NCBI GenBank assembly: GCA_028285385.1 | Contig: JANQPR010000130.1 | Span: forward strand, 1 to 41,628 | DNA from: Phycisphaera sp. | GTDB taxonomy: Bacteria > Planctomycetota > Phycisphaerae > Phycisphaerales > Phycisphaeraceae | Reading direction: 5' to 3' | DNA: 41,628 nucleotides | Shown here: one piece after another, positions 25,582 through 34,036 of the stretch | Position numbering within the stretch: position 1 is the stretch's first letter | Layout of the letters: each line of letters starts with the position of its first letter | The notes under the pieces: model-generated | The model's database searches: none | Told to the model about the DNA's origin: nothing | What the model saw: only the letters and a program-made list of their open reading frames with translations | Position numbers and translations under genes: made by a program

Positions 25582-27984
25582 TCACAGGTCGTAGATCAAC
25601 CGCACCACCGTCCACCCGCTCGAGGGCGGGCGTACGCCGTCGACGGTCAGGTCCACGGGTAACGGCGAGTCGTGAAGCTGGCCAAGGATGATCAGCCGCG
25701 GGCCGTGCAGCAGGTCGGAGAGGTCGAGGGTTCGCCCGATGGTGCGGCGCAGCGCCGCGTTGGTTGGCGAGAACCCGACGATGTCGAACCGCGGCGGCGG
25801 CATCGCGTCGAAGAAGCTGAGCAACTCGAACTCGCGCGTGACCGTGTCGTTACCCGGCGTGACGTTGTCCGCCACGCCGCGCTGCTGTTCGAGCAGCAGA
25901 CCGAGGAAGCCCTCATCTTTGAGGCTGCGCTCGGGCTCCTTGATCAGGTAGTCGGACCTGCGGAGGAACAGGCGCTGCGCGTGACTCGGCTCGCCGTCGA
26001 TCTCGAGCGTCTGCCCCGGCGACCACGGCTGCCGCTGGCCCGCGTTGTTCATCACCCGCCAGACCGTGGGCGTCAGCACCCGTCTGCTCCGGCCGCGGTA
26101 ACCCTCGCCGCGGCAGTAGACCACGGTCACGTCGTGCAACTCGCCCGGCAGGTTGTGCCGGAGCCGCGCCCGCAGGCGCCCCGCGTTGAGGTCGTGCGAC
26201 GGTGGTTCAAGGGCCTCAATCGCGCCGGGGCCGAGCAGCGCGTCGTCGTTGGTGTTCGACTGCGTGTCGAGCGTCTCGCCGCTCACGACGTCGAGCGTGA
26301 GGCGTTTGGTCGTGGCGCGGACAGGTAACGATGCTTCGTATGGCTGGGCAGCGGCGACCGCGTATCGCTGGGCATCGAGGAAGCCCGTTGCGCTGCCGTC
26401 GGCGGAGACGCCGAAGCCCGCGAAATGGTTGGTCGGTTCGTCCAGCAACCCGGGCACGGCGGCGGCCGGCACCGCGACCCGTGCTTCGCCGAAACGTGGG
26501 ACGAACAGCGACACCCATGACCGCACGCGCGCCGCGTTGGCCGCCGGGTCGATCGTCAGCACGCTCATGTGCCGGGCCTGAAGACCGGTCGGCCGAGCGA
26601 GCCAGGCCCCGCCCCACGAGAACGCCGAGAACGCCACGACCACACCGGCAAAGGCAAGCCACGCGAGGTGTGACCGGCCCGCCGCCTTGACCCACCAGAA
26701 CGACCCCGCCGCCGCCGCGACGTACAGGAACAGCAGCCCCACCGCGACCAGCAGGATCACCGAGACGGTGCCTCGCATGGCGATCCGCCCAGGCACGAAC
26801 GACGCTAGAGGGTCTGACGCCAGCTCCGAAGCGGGCCGCATCTCCGCGCTTCCGGTCTGCGCTCGGCCGCTGAGCCGCCTGACCTCTGCCGCCTGAAAGA
26901 CCGGAGCCGTCCAGTTGAAGACCGTGTTCCAGACTCGGCTCTTGCCGCTCGACAACCGGTCACGCCAGACGTTGTCGGTGATGTCCACGCCGACCAGCGT
27001 GACCTTGCCGAAGCCTCGACGAGCGGTGATCAGAAATGCATCACCGCCGTCCGTACGCCCCAGCACAGTCGCGTCACCCGCCGGTGTCACGTCAAATGTG
27101 TGCAACGAGATCGAGGGCACGTCCGGCTTGACCCCCGCCAGCATCGGCGGCGGCGCGGTCACCCGCTTGACCGCGTCCCCCGACACCGGCAATAAACCCG
27201 CCAACGGCGACTGTGTCCAGGTCTGCCCGACGCGCGGCAGCACGACGACCAGGTGCCCGCCGCGCAGCACGTACTCGCGCAGCGCGGGGAACACCGCGCT
27301 CGGGATCGACGCGTCGGCCGGGTCGCCGCCGGAGTCCGCGGTCCAGATGATGGCGTCCAACGCCGAGAGCGCGTGGGCCCGGTCCGGCAAATCGGCGAGC
27401 GACAGCCCGCGCACGACCGACAACGGCTCGTGCTGCGTCGCGTGCGCCGCGTAGTCGTCCAGGCCGAGGTCCTGCTCGCTCATCACGGCAATCAACCCCG
27501 TGCCGGGCTCGGCCCATCGCGTCGGGTCCACGCGAAAACTCACCGGCTCGCCCACCGTCTGAGTCGCGTTGTCGCCCTCTGCGTCCGTGCTCAACGCTTG
27601 CACCGTCCAGGTTGTGTCTCGGTCCGCCTCCAGCGGCAACGGGGCGTACAGCCACAGCCGCTCTTCCCGCTGCGCGTTGATCACGGCGGTGCGTTCGGCG
27701 GCCACACGGTCGCCGTCGGCGTCCTCGACCGTCCACACGAACCGCAACTCCACGTCGTCAGCGGTCGGGTTGTCCACGGTCAGCCGCAGCGGCACCCACT
27801 CGCCGGGGCGGACGTGCCCGCTGAAGCCGACGTCGGTGCGTTCGACATTCAGGATCACGCGGTCGAGTTGGCCCGAAACGGGCAACGCTGCGAGGCAGAG
27901 AAAGAAGCAGCACAGCAACGTCGCAACGTGGCGCGCCCCCCAGGGCCTGACCGTGAGTCTTAACCATCGCCGCGCATCCCACAT
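25582..27984 (-). CDS. Large membrane protein with GATase1-like domain, first gene of an ABC-ATPase operon
   Basis: The product has about 800 residues (ATG at 27984; a GTG one codon earlier is possible). It has an N-terminal signal segment (VATLLCCFFLCLAALPVSG) and an Ig-like beta domain (RPGEWVPLRLTVDNPTADDV). Next comes a region like the class I glutamine-amidotransferase fold of membrane proteins in GldG/BatA-type clusters (FPALREYVLRGGHLVVVLPR). Two membrane segments follow near residues 405-460 (VSVILLVAVGLLFLYVAAAA; WLAFAGVVVAFSAFSW). The C-terminal ~340 residues are extracytoplasmic or cytoplasmic beta-rich sequence. No catalytic triad is evident. It leads the ATPase by 121 nt. Confidence 0.82.
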   Translation of the reverse strand: MWDARRWLRLTVRPWGARHVATLLCCFFLCLAALPVSGQLDRVILNVERTDVGFSGHVRPGEWVPLRLTVDNPTADDVELRFVWTVEDADGDRVAAERTAVINAQREERLWLYAPLPLEADRDTTWTVQALSTDAEGDNATQTVGEPVSFRVDPTRWAEPGTGLIAVMSEQDLGLDDYAAHATQHEPLSVVRGLSLADLPDRAHALSALDAIIWTADSGGDPADASIPSAVFPALREYVLRGGHLVVVLPRVGQTWTQSPLAGLLPVSGDAVKRVTAPPPMLAGVKPDVPSISLHTFDVTPAGDATVLGRTDGGDAFLITARRGFGKVTLVGVDITDNVWRDRLSSGKSRVWNTVFNWTAPVFQAAEVRRLSGRAQTGSAEMRPASELASDPLASFVPGRIAMRGTVSVILLVAVGLLFLYVAAAAGSFWWVKAAGRSHLAWLAFAGVVVAFSAFSWGGAWLARPTGLQARHMSVLTIDPAANAARVRSWVSLFVPRFGEARVAVPAAAVPGLLDEPTNHFAGFGVSADGSATGFLDAQRYAVAAAQPYEASLPVRATTKRLTLDVVSGETLDTQSNTNDDALLGPGAIEALEPPSHDLNAGRLRARLRHNLPGELHDVTVVYCRGEGYRGRSRRVLTPTVWRVMNNAGQRQPWSPGQTLEIDGEPSHAQRLFLRRSDYLIKEPERSLKDEGFLGLLLEQQRGVADNVTPGNDTVTREFELLSFFDAMPPPRFDIVGFSPTNAALRRTIGRTLDLSDLLHGPRLIILGQLHDSPLPVDLTVDGVRPPSSGWTVVRLIYDL

Positions 27985-28090
27985 CACACATCAGCATACG
28001 GCCCTGCGGGGCGTACGGTTCCTCCGATAACCGGCCGGCCCGACGCCATGGTTCACGGCCGCCCGCCCGGCGTCCGATACGGCCCGTACC

Positions 28091-28378
28091 GTGATCGATC
28101 TGCCACTGTCACTGGTTTTGGTGCTCTGCGGGCTGGCGTACGCGGCGGTGACGTCGTCGCTGCTGGTCCTGGCCCACCGCAGCCACATGCGGACCCGCCG
28201 GCACGACCTGGTGGTGCAGATCCAGACACGTCGGCTGTGGTACGAGAAGTCGCTGATGGAGCGGCAGAAGTCGCTCCAGGCCGACTACGCCAGCAGCGAC
28301 GTCGAACTGGTCGACGACGAGCCCGCGGTCGCCGGACGCGTGGCCCCGGCGGAAGACGCGGCCCGCCAAGCGGCCTGA
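28091..28378 (+). CDS. Small single-pass membrane protein
   Basis: The 95-residue product from the GTG at 28091 has one N-terminal membrane segment (LSLVLVLCGLAYAAVTSSLL), then a basic helical cytoplasmic stretch (AHRSHMRTRRHDLVVQIQTR, RLWYEKSLMERQKSLQADY) and an acidic tail. It diverges from the 801-residue gene, with only about 100 nt between the starts. No family is recognised. The positive-inside pattern places the C-terminus in the cytoplasm. Confidence 0.7.
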   Translation: MIDLPLSLVLVLCGLAYAAVTSSLLVLAHRSHMRTRRHDLVVQIQTRRLWYEKSLMERQKSLQADYASSDVELVDDEPAVAGRVAPAEDAARQAA

Positions 28379-28544
28379 CTCGCGGATCGTCATCACCGCA
28401 ATACCGAAAACTTTCTCCACCGCCCCGCCACGCCTCGGGTCGGAACTGCGATACTGCCGCTGTTTACCCGTGCAGCACTGCCGGTGAGGAGCAGCGCCGG
28501 CCGGACGGTCCGCTACGCCCGCCTGACCAACGGAGTGGTCCCCG

Positions 28545-30029
28545 ATGCCCGACGACCCGACCGCCGCGTCGACCCCGCCCCGCCCCAACCTGCCCGCCGG
28601 CCCGGACCCGCTGGACCTGCTGGCGTTCAACGTCAAGCTGCTCGGCCGGCAGTCCGACAAGCACGTGCTCATCTCCGCCGGCAAGCTCAGCGACAAAGAG
28701 CGCATCCTCCCCGCCGTGCATCAACTCGCCGCGCTCGGAAACGTCAGACTCTTCGCCACGCCGGGCACGCACGCCTTCTTCAATGAGCAGGGCCTGGACA
28801 ACACGCTCGTCCACAAGATCACGGAGCACCGCGACCCCAACATCCTCTCGCTGCTGCGCGACTCGCGCTTCGACCTGGTCATCAACGTCCTCACCGGCGA
28901 CGCCGACTACGACGAGGCCTCCGACGTCAAGCTCATCCGCTCGCTGTCGATCACGAACAACATCCCGCTGATCACCGACCCCGACGTCGCGATCGCCACG
29001 CTTGGGCAGGTCGTCACCGACTGGCAGGCGGGCACGTTCGGCTACCGCATCGCCGACCGCGACGAGCCGTGGAACTTGAAGCTCGAGTTCCTCGACATGG
29101 TCGCTAAGCACGGCGGCCTCGCGGTACACCACGCCCACTTCGACAAGGCGTACCTGATCTCACTCGAAAACCTGCGTCTCTCGCAGGTCGACATGCAACG
29201 CAAGTGGACGCTCTACCGCCACCTCAAAGAGAGCTACACGCACGAGGACCTGGTCGAGCGCATCTCACGCGGGTTGCAGGCGATGGTGGACCAGGGCGTG
29301 ACCTACTGCCGGACGATGGTCGACGCCGACCGCATCGTCGGGCTCAAGGCGGTGAAGGCCGCGCAAGAGGTGAAGCAACGATTCGCCGGGCAGATCGAGT
29401 TCGAGTTCGGCATCCAACCGCTCGAAGGTGTGCTCGAACCCGAGTCCCGCAAACAATACGAGGCCGCTTGTGGTTTAGCGGATTTCTGCGGCGGCCTCCC
29501 CTCGCGTGACCGCCCGACACCGGAGAAACACCTCGACATCATCCTGCAGATCGCGAGAGATCAGGGCAAGAGCATCGACGTCCATATCGACCAGGAGAAC
29601 AACCCCAACGAGCACGAGACCGAGATGCTCGCGCTCAAGACGATCGAGCACGGCATGCAGGGCCGGGTCTACGGCGTGCACGCGGTGTCGCTCGCCGCCC
29701 AACCCGAGCACGAGCAGGACCGCGTCATCGCGTTGTGCAAGGAAGCCGACCTGGGCATCATCGTCTGCCCGTCGGCGGCGCTGTCGATGAAGCAGCTCGA
29801 CATGGCCGGGCCGCTGCACAACTCGATCGCGCCGTACCCGAAGCTGCGCGAGGCCGGCGTTCGGACGTTCCTGGGCGTGGACAACATCCACGACCTGTTC
29901 ATGCCGATGGTCGACGGCGACGTGTACACCGAGTGCCGGATGCTGATGGAGGCGTGCCGGTTCTACGACCTGGACGCGGTGGCGGAGTGGGCGTGCACGA
30001 AGATCGGGGCGGCCGCGGCGGTGGTGTGA
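28545..30029 (+). CDS. MGS-like domain fused to a cytosine-deaminase-like amidohydrolase
   Basis: The 494-residue protein has two parts. Residues ~37-160 match the methylglyoxal-synthase-like fold found in MgsA and the regulatory end of CarB (HVLISAGKLSDKERILPAV, LFATPGTHAFF, SLSITNNIPLITDPDVAIAT). Residues ~190-490 match the CodA cytosine-deaminase barrel: metal pair HAH (196, 198) in HHAHFDKAYL, third His347 in IDVHIDQ, His379 in YGVHAVSLA and Asp446 in LGVDNIHD. In CodA the residue three after the third His is the catalytic Glu; here it is Gln350. Substrate is unknown: the metal site is kept but the proton-transfer residue is not. It ends 12 nt before the converging zinc-ribbon gene. Confidence 0.85.
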   Translation: MPDDPTAASTPPRPNLPAGPDPLDLLAFNVKLLGRQSDKHVLISAGKLSDKERILPAVHQLAALGNVRLFATPGTHAFFNEQGLDNTLVHKITEHRDPNILSLLRDSRFDLVINVLTGDADYDEASDVKLIRSLSITNNIPLITDPDVAIATLGQVVTDWQAGTFGYRIADRDEPWNLKLEFLDMVAKHGGLAVHHAHFDKAYLISLENLRLSQVDMQRKWTLYRHLKESYTHEDLVERISRGLQAMVDQGVTYCRTMVDADRIVGLKAVKAAQEVKQRFAGQIEFEFGIQPLEGVLEPESRKQYEAACGLADFCGGLPSRDRPTPEKHLDIILQIARDQGKSIDVHIDQENNPNEHETEMLALKTIEHGMQGRVYGVHAVSLAAQPEHEQDRVIALCKEADLGIIVCPSAALSMKQLDMAGPLHNSIAPYPKLREAGVRTFLGVDNIHDLFMPMVDGDVYTECRMLMEACRFYDLDAVAEWACTKIGAAAAVV

Positions 30030-30041
30030 ACACCCGGGGCG

Positions 30042-31646
30042 TCATTCGATGGTGGCGTTTCCGACGGCCTCCTGTTGCCAGCGCTTGTACATGCGGTTCG
30101 GGCCGTGGAACCAATAGAACACGCAGTATCCATCCTGGACCCCGGTCAACACCGAGAGGCGCTCGCCGCGCGACGCCAAGCCCGAGCCGGTCACGATCAC
30201 CTCCGTGAACTCGACGCCGTTGTGCGCCACCGGGCGGTCGTCCCGTATGTCGGGCTTAAACTCGCCGAAATCCGCCACACGAGCCAAGCCGTTATAGAGC
30301 TCTTGTCGAAGTTCGTTCTGGAACTTCTTGAAGTTCATGTCGCCGAAGTTGGCCCGCGGCCCGATGCCCACGCCGACCTTGGCGTCGAACGTGCCAGCCC
30401 TTAACTCGCGGACAAAGGCAGACCGGCGAGCCAACGGGTGGTTCGAACTCGTATCGGCGGCAACCAGGTCCCAATAGGCGATGCTGCCACGCTTGTTCGT
30501 CGGCGGCAGCGGAGCCGAGTCCTCAACGCGGGCCAGGGGCAACGCCCCGCCGTTGTTGCTTGCCGACGCGTCGGCGAAGACCCCCTCGTCTTCGGCAAAG
30601 ACCCCGGGGACGCCCGGCATCACCATTGCCGTCGCCAACGCCTCTTCGCCAAGGTCCGGCATCAGTTCGTACCACAGCGGCGGCTCGGGCTCGGCCTGCT
30701 CGGCGGCGAGACGCGCTTCCTCGGCGGCACGGCGCTCTTCTTCTCGTCGCCTGCGCTCGGCTTCCTTCGCCGCTTCCGCTTCGGCGTCGGCGACCTGCGT
30801 CGTGTCTTCGCCGCCCCAGATCACCGGCTTGAGCCCGAACTCCCACACCAGGAACACGCCCAGCGCGACGACCCCGACCGCGATCAGCCACTTCAGCGGC
30901 GCAGGAATCGACGACGACATGTCGACCCGGATGGCCTTTTCGCTTGAGCCCGCGGCGGACCGGCTCATCGCCTGCCGGGCGAGCGAGGCGCTCTCGGCGC
31001 CGGAGTAGATCGCGGCCTTGCGTTGGCGGTACACCTCGTCGGAGATGGCGCCGGACGCCTTGAGGTCGTTGAGCGCCCGCAACTCGGCCATCTGGTCCTT
31101 GGCGTTGTTGATGTAGGCGGCGCCGCTGCCGGACATGCTGCCGCCGACGCGCGAGCCGGACGACGTGCCGCCGCGCGTCCCGCCGATCGACCCGCTGGTG
31201 ATGGCGGTCCCGGTGAGCCCCGCGAGCGAACCGCCAGCGCTGGTGTCGCCCAGCAGCGACGGCTCGCCGGCGGGTTCGAGTTCGATGTGCTTGAGGTCGA
31301 TCGTGTTGCCCGAGGTGGCGGGCAACTCCATTCGGTCGACGTTGAGCGGGACTTTGCACTTCGGGCAGGGCGTCACCGTGCCGACGCGGTTCTCCGGGAT
31401 GTGGATCGTCTTGCCGCACGCCGCGCAGCCCAGCACCATCGAGCGCAGCTTCCGCGGCGCGGCCGACGCCCCGGCGTCTCCGGCCAGCGAGTCGTCCAAC
31501 AGCGACAGGTCGAGGCCGCCGCCTGCACCCGAACCGCCCGGCACCTTGATCGGCTTGGCACACCCCGGGCACTTCACGCGTTTGCCGACGTATTCGTCCG
31601 GTACCTTGATCTTGGACTGGCAGAACTCGCAAACAAACTTCGGCAT
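30042..31646 (-). CDS. Double zinc-ribbon, membrane-anchored protein of unknown function
   Basis: The 534-residue protein starts at the ATG at 31646, directly before the first zinc ribbon; the open frame upstream adds an unconserved stretch. Zinc ribbon 1 uses C6, C9, C26, C29; ribbon 2 uses C74, C77, C94, C97. A Gly/Ser/Thr-rich linker follows, then a SHOCT-like helix pair (MAELRALNDLKASGAISDEV), one membrane segment (251-271, LIAVGVVALGVFLVWEF), a charged coiled coil (AEAAKEAERRRREEERRAAE) and a C-terminal domain of about 140 residues ending VFYWFHGPNRMYKRWQQEA. The ribbons face the cytoplasm if the helix runs outward. Proteins with paired ribbons before a membrane helix are common in planctomycetes; the role is unknown. 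Confidence 0.82.
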   Translation of the reverse strand: MPKFVCEFCQSKIKVPDEYVGKRVKCPGCAKPIKVPGGSGAGGGLDLSLLDDSLAGDAGASAAPRKLRSMVLGCAACGKTIHIPENRVGTVTPCPKCKVPLNVDRMELPATSGNTIDLKHIELEPAGEPSLLGDTSAGGSLAGLTGTAITSGSIGGTRGGTSSGSRVGGSMSGSGAAYINNAKDQMAELRALNDLKASGAISDEVYRQRKAAIYSGAESASLARQAMSRSAAGSSEKAIRVDMSSSIPAPLKWLIAVGVVALGVFLVWEFGLKPVIWGGEDTTQVADAEAEAAKEAERRRREEERRAAEEARLAAEQAEPEPPLWYELMPDLGEEALATAMVMPGVPGVFAEDEGVFADASASNNGGALPLARVEDSAPLPPTNKRGSIAYWDLVAADTSSNHPLARRSAFVRELRAGTFDAKVGVGIGPRANFGDMNFKKFQNELRQELYNGLARVADFGEFKPDIRDDRPVAHNGVEFTEVIVTGSGLASRGERLSVLTGVQDGYCVFYWFHGPNRMYKRWQQEAVGNATIE

Positions 31647-31932
31647 TTCCCGGGTCCCCGTGCGGCGTGGTTCGACCCGTCCCGCCTCCAAACGGAGAAG
31701 CGTGGGTCGGCCCAGCCCTCGATCCGGCGGCGCGTCCAGGCCCGACGCGGCACCATGTTGAAGACATGCAAACGTCAGCGCATCGTCGTGGGACAGCCCG
31801 CGCGCGTCAAGCCCGTTTGCCGTAAAACACCGGGATTGCGACGGTTGGGGCTTTCAAGCCCGGCCCTGCAAACCGCACCGGTACAACTCCGACCGCTCCT
31901 TTCCTTTCCTACTTTGAGGCGTACCAGCCGCG

Positions 31933-32415
31933 ATGCCCCACCCCCGTGAGACCTTGGAATCCCTCGGCCACGCCTGGCCCGGCGCTGCCAAGGCCGTAGC
32001 GGACTACGTGCCCGCGGTGCGGGTCGACGGAACTGTCACCGTGTCGGGCCAAGTCCCGCTTCGCGACGGGGCCCTGCTGGCAAAAGGAGCCGTCCCGGAC
32101 GAATGCGGCTTCACCGACGTGGAGGCCTGTGCCCGGCAGTGCGTCGTCAACGGGCTCGCGGCGGCCGACGCCGCCGTGAACGGCGACTGGGCCGGGTTCC
32201 GGCGGGTGGTCCGGGTCGGGGTCTTCGTCGCGTCCAGCCCGGGCTTCACCGACCAGCACCTCGTCGCCAACGCCGCCAGCGGGCTGCTGACGGCCGTCTT
32301 CGGCGACGCGGGGAGACACGCCCGTGCTGCGGTCGGCGTCGCCGCCCTGCCCCTGAACGCCCCGGTCGAGGTCGAGTTGGCCCTGGCGTTCGACGTGGGC
32401 CCTGCAACCCCGTGA
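31933..32415 (+). CDS. RidA/YjgF-YER057c-UK114 family protein
   Basis: The 160-residue product belongs to the RidA family, whose best known member hydrolyses reactive enamine/imine intermediates from amino-acid metabolism. Family features are VRVDGTVTVSGQVPLRDGAL, the central RRVVRVGVFVASSPGFTDQH, and GRHARAAVGVAALPLNAPVE followed by VELALAF. This C-terminal pattern is that of the UK114-like subgroup 1, for which deaminase activity is not established. Length is slightly above the usual 130-155. It stands alone between a divergent zinc-ribbon gene and the coiled-coil gene. Confidence 0.88.
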   Translation: MPHPRETLESLGHAWPGAAKAVADYVPAVRVDGTVTVSGQVPLRDGALLAKGAVPDECGFTDVEACARQCVVNGLAAADAAVNGDWAGFRRVVRVGVFVASSPGFTDQHLVANAASGLLTAVFGDAGRHARAAVGVAALPLNAPVEVELALAFDVGPATP

Positions 32416-32659
32416 CCCCGCCATGTCGGTTACGGCGTCCCCGGCGTCGGCTGTTCCGGGGGGTGCCCTTCGCTTGACGAAACTCCGATCCCCCACGACA
32501 CTTACGGTTTCAGCCTCCCCGAAACGAGCGGACCGAAAACCGCGTTCTTCGGGTGAAAAACCCGGCTGAACCGCCGTCACCATCGGCCCCTCCCAGCCCG
32601 GTGCGTGGCATCGCCCTCCCCTGCTCTCCAGCAATCATCCCCGACGCGGAGTTTCGCTC

Positions 32660-33946
32660 ATGGCACGTGCTCGTTCTGGCGGCAGCCCCTCGGCCGCGTG
32701 GGCCATCACCCTCCTTGGCGCTGGCTTCTTCATCTGCGGCATCCTCGCTGCGTTGTTTTTTGCTCAGAAAGGCGGCGTCGAGGAGGAACTCGCCACCGCC
32801 CAACGCGACCTCAACGAGATCGCCACCGCCACCGACCGCAACAGCCCCGAGGTCCAGGCCGCGCGTCAGGAGCCCGGCTCGGTCGTGTCCGTCCTGCTCG
32901 CCCGCGCCAGCGAGGCCCAGACCAACCTCGACACCGCCAACCGCGACCTCGCCAGCCGGACGGCGGAGAAAGAGAACCTCGAGAACCAGCTCGCGAACAC
33001 GAGCAAGGCCCTCGAAGACGCGCAGCAGAAGGTCGCCGTGTCGACGTCGGAGAAGGAGACCATCCGCCGGACGTTCCAGGACCAGGCCGCGGCGATGACC
33101 GCGAAGGTCGACGCCGCCGAAAAGGCCAACACCCGGCTGCAGGAAGACCTTGAGAGCATGCGGGCCCAGCTCCAGGGCGACCAGCGTGAGGCCCGCGTGG
33201 CGCTGGAGAACACCATCCGCGAGCTGCGCGTTCAGGTCGACGAACTCGAGCGCCAGATCGCCGCCGCCGAGTCCACGATCCTCGCGTTGCGCGGCGACGC
33301 CGCGGACCAGAACGCCAAGGTCGCACGCCCCGACGCGACCATCGTGTCCATCACCGACAACGGCACCAAGGCCTACCTCGACATCGGCCGGAACCAGAAG
33401 CTGTCGCTGGGCACGACGTTCTCCGTCTTCCCCGAAGACGACCTGATCCGCCTCGAAGAAGACCCCGAGATCGAGCCCAAGGCCGTGATCGAGGTGTTCG
33501 AGCTGTTCGAAAACTCGGCGACCGCCCGCGTCGTGCAGCAGCAGCGTGGGCAACGCCTCGTCGTCGGCGACCACGCCATCAACGTCGTCTTCGACCCCAA
33601 CCGCACCTTCAAGTTCTTCGTCTTCGGCGACTTCGACATCCGCAACACCGGCAACCCCCAGCCGCAGGACATCGAGAACATCCGCGCCCGCATCCGTCAG
33701 TGGGACAGCGAGATCGCCGACGAGGTGGACTACGACGTCGACTACCTCGTCCTGGGCGTCGCCCCCGAGTTGCCCCGCGAACTGACCGGGGCCGAGCGCT
33801 CCGACCCGATCCGGATCCAGGAGTACAACGCCGCCCTGCGGAAGTTCAACACCTTCACCGAGCTCCGCAACCAGGCGACGGAATACAACATCCCGATCCT
33901 CAACCAGAACGACTTCCTCGACCTGATCGGCTACTACGAACGCTGA
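32660..33946 (+). CDS. Membrane-anchored coiled-coil protein with BRCT-like C-terminus
   Basis: The 428-residue product has an N-terminal membrane anchor (residues 13-34, AWAITLLGAGFFICGILAAL), a long coiled coil (about 40-215, rich in Glu, Ala, Gln) and a beta-rich domain at 223-312 (KAYLDIGRNQKLSLGTTFSV ... GQRLVVGDHAIN). The final region, 316-425, has the order of BRCT elements: FKFFVFGDFD, a helix IENIRARIRQW, VDYLVLGVAP, a helix FTELRNQATEYN, IPILNQNDFLDLIGY. The beta domain resembles the one in the 298-residue protein at 35393-36289. A hairpin terminator follows at 33981. Function unknown; a scaffold or tether at the inner membrane is the simplest reading. Confidence 0.8.
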   Translation: MARARSGGSPSAAWAITLLGAGFFICGILAALFFAQKGGVEEELATAQRDLNEIATATDRNSPEVQAARQEPGSVVSVLLARASEAQTNLDTANRDLASRTAEKENLENQLANTSKALEDAQQKVAVSTSEKETIRRTFQDQAAAMTAKVDAAEKANTRLQEDLESMRAQLQGDQREARVALENTIRELRVQVDELERQIAAAESTILALRGDAADQNAKVARPDATIVSITDNGTKAYLDIGRNQKLSLGTTFSVFPEDDLIRLEEDPEIEPKAVIEVFELFENSATARVVQQQRGQRLVVGDHAINVVFDPNRTFKFFVFGDFDIRNTGNPQPQDIENIRARIRQWDSEIADEVDYDVDYLVLGVAPELPRELTGAERSDPIRIQEYNAALRKFNTFTELRNQATEYNIPILNQNDFLDLIGYYER

Positions 33947-33980
33947 CCCCTCCCCGGAAGTTGGAAAAACGAGGATCCCG

Positions 33981-34007
33981 AAGCCCACGTCGTCCAGGCG
34001 TGGGCTT
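33981..34007. terminator. Terminator-like hairpin just before the acyltransferase gene
   Basis: AAGCCCACG and CGTGGGCTT form a perfect 9-bp stem with a 9-nt loop, followed by GTTCGTTCC. It lies 34 nt after the coiled-coil gene and only 29 nt before the acyltransferase ATG, leaving almost no room for a promoter. Confidence 0.7.
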
Positions 34008-34036
34008 GTTCGTTCCCGCTATCCTTGCCGCCACGG

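Noticed and set aside
31755..31949. Plus-strand frame of about 64 residues ahead of the RidA-family gene
   Set aside because: It is highly basic, overlaps the start of the RidA-family gene in another frame and has no ribosome binding site.
32550..32564. CGGGT-GAAAA-ACCCG hairpin before the BRCT-like gene
   Set aside because: Only 5 bp and not followed by T residues; too weak to call a terminator.
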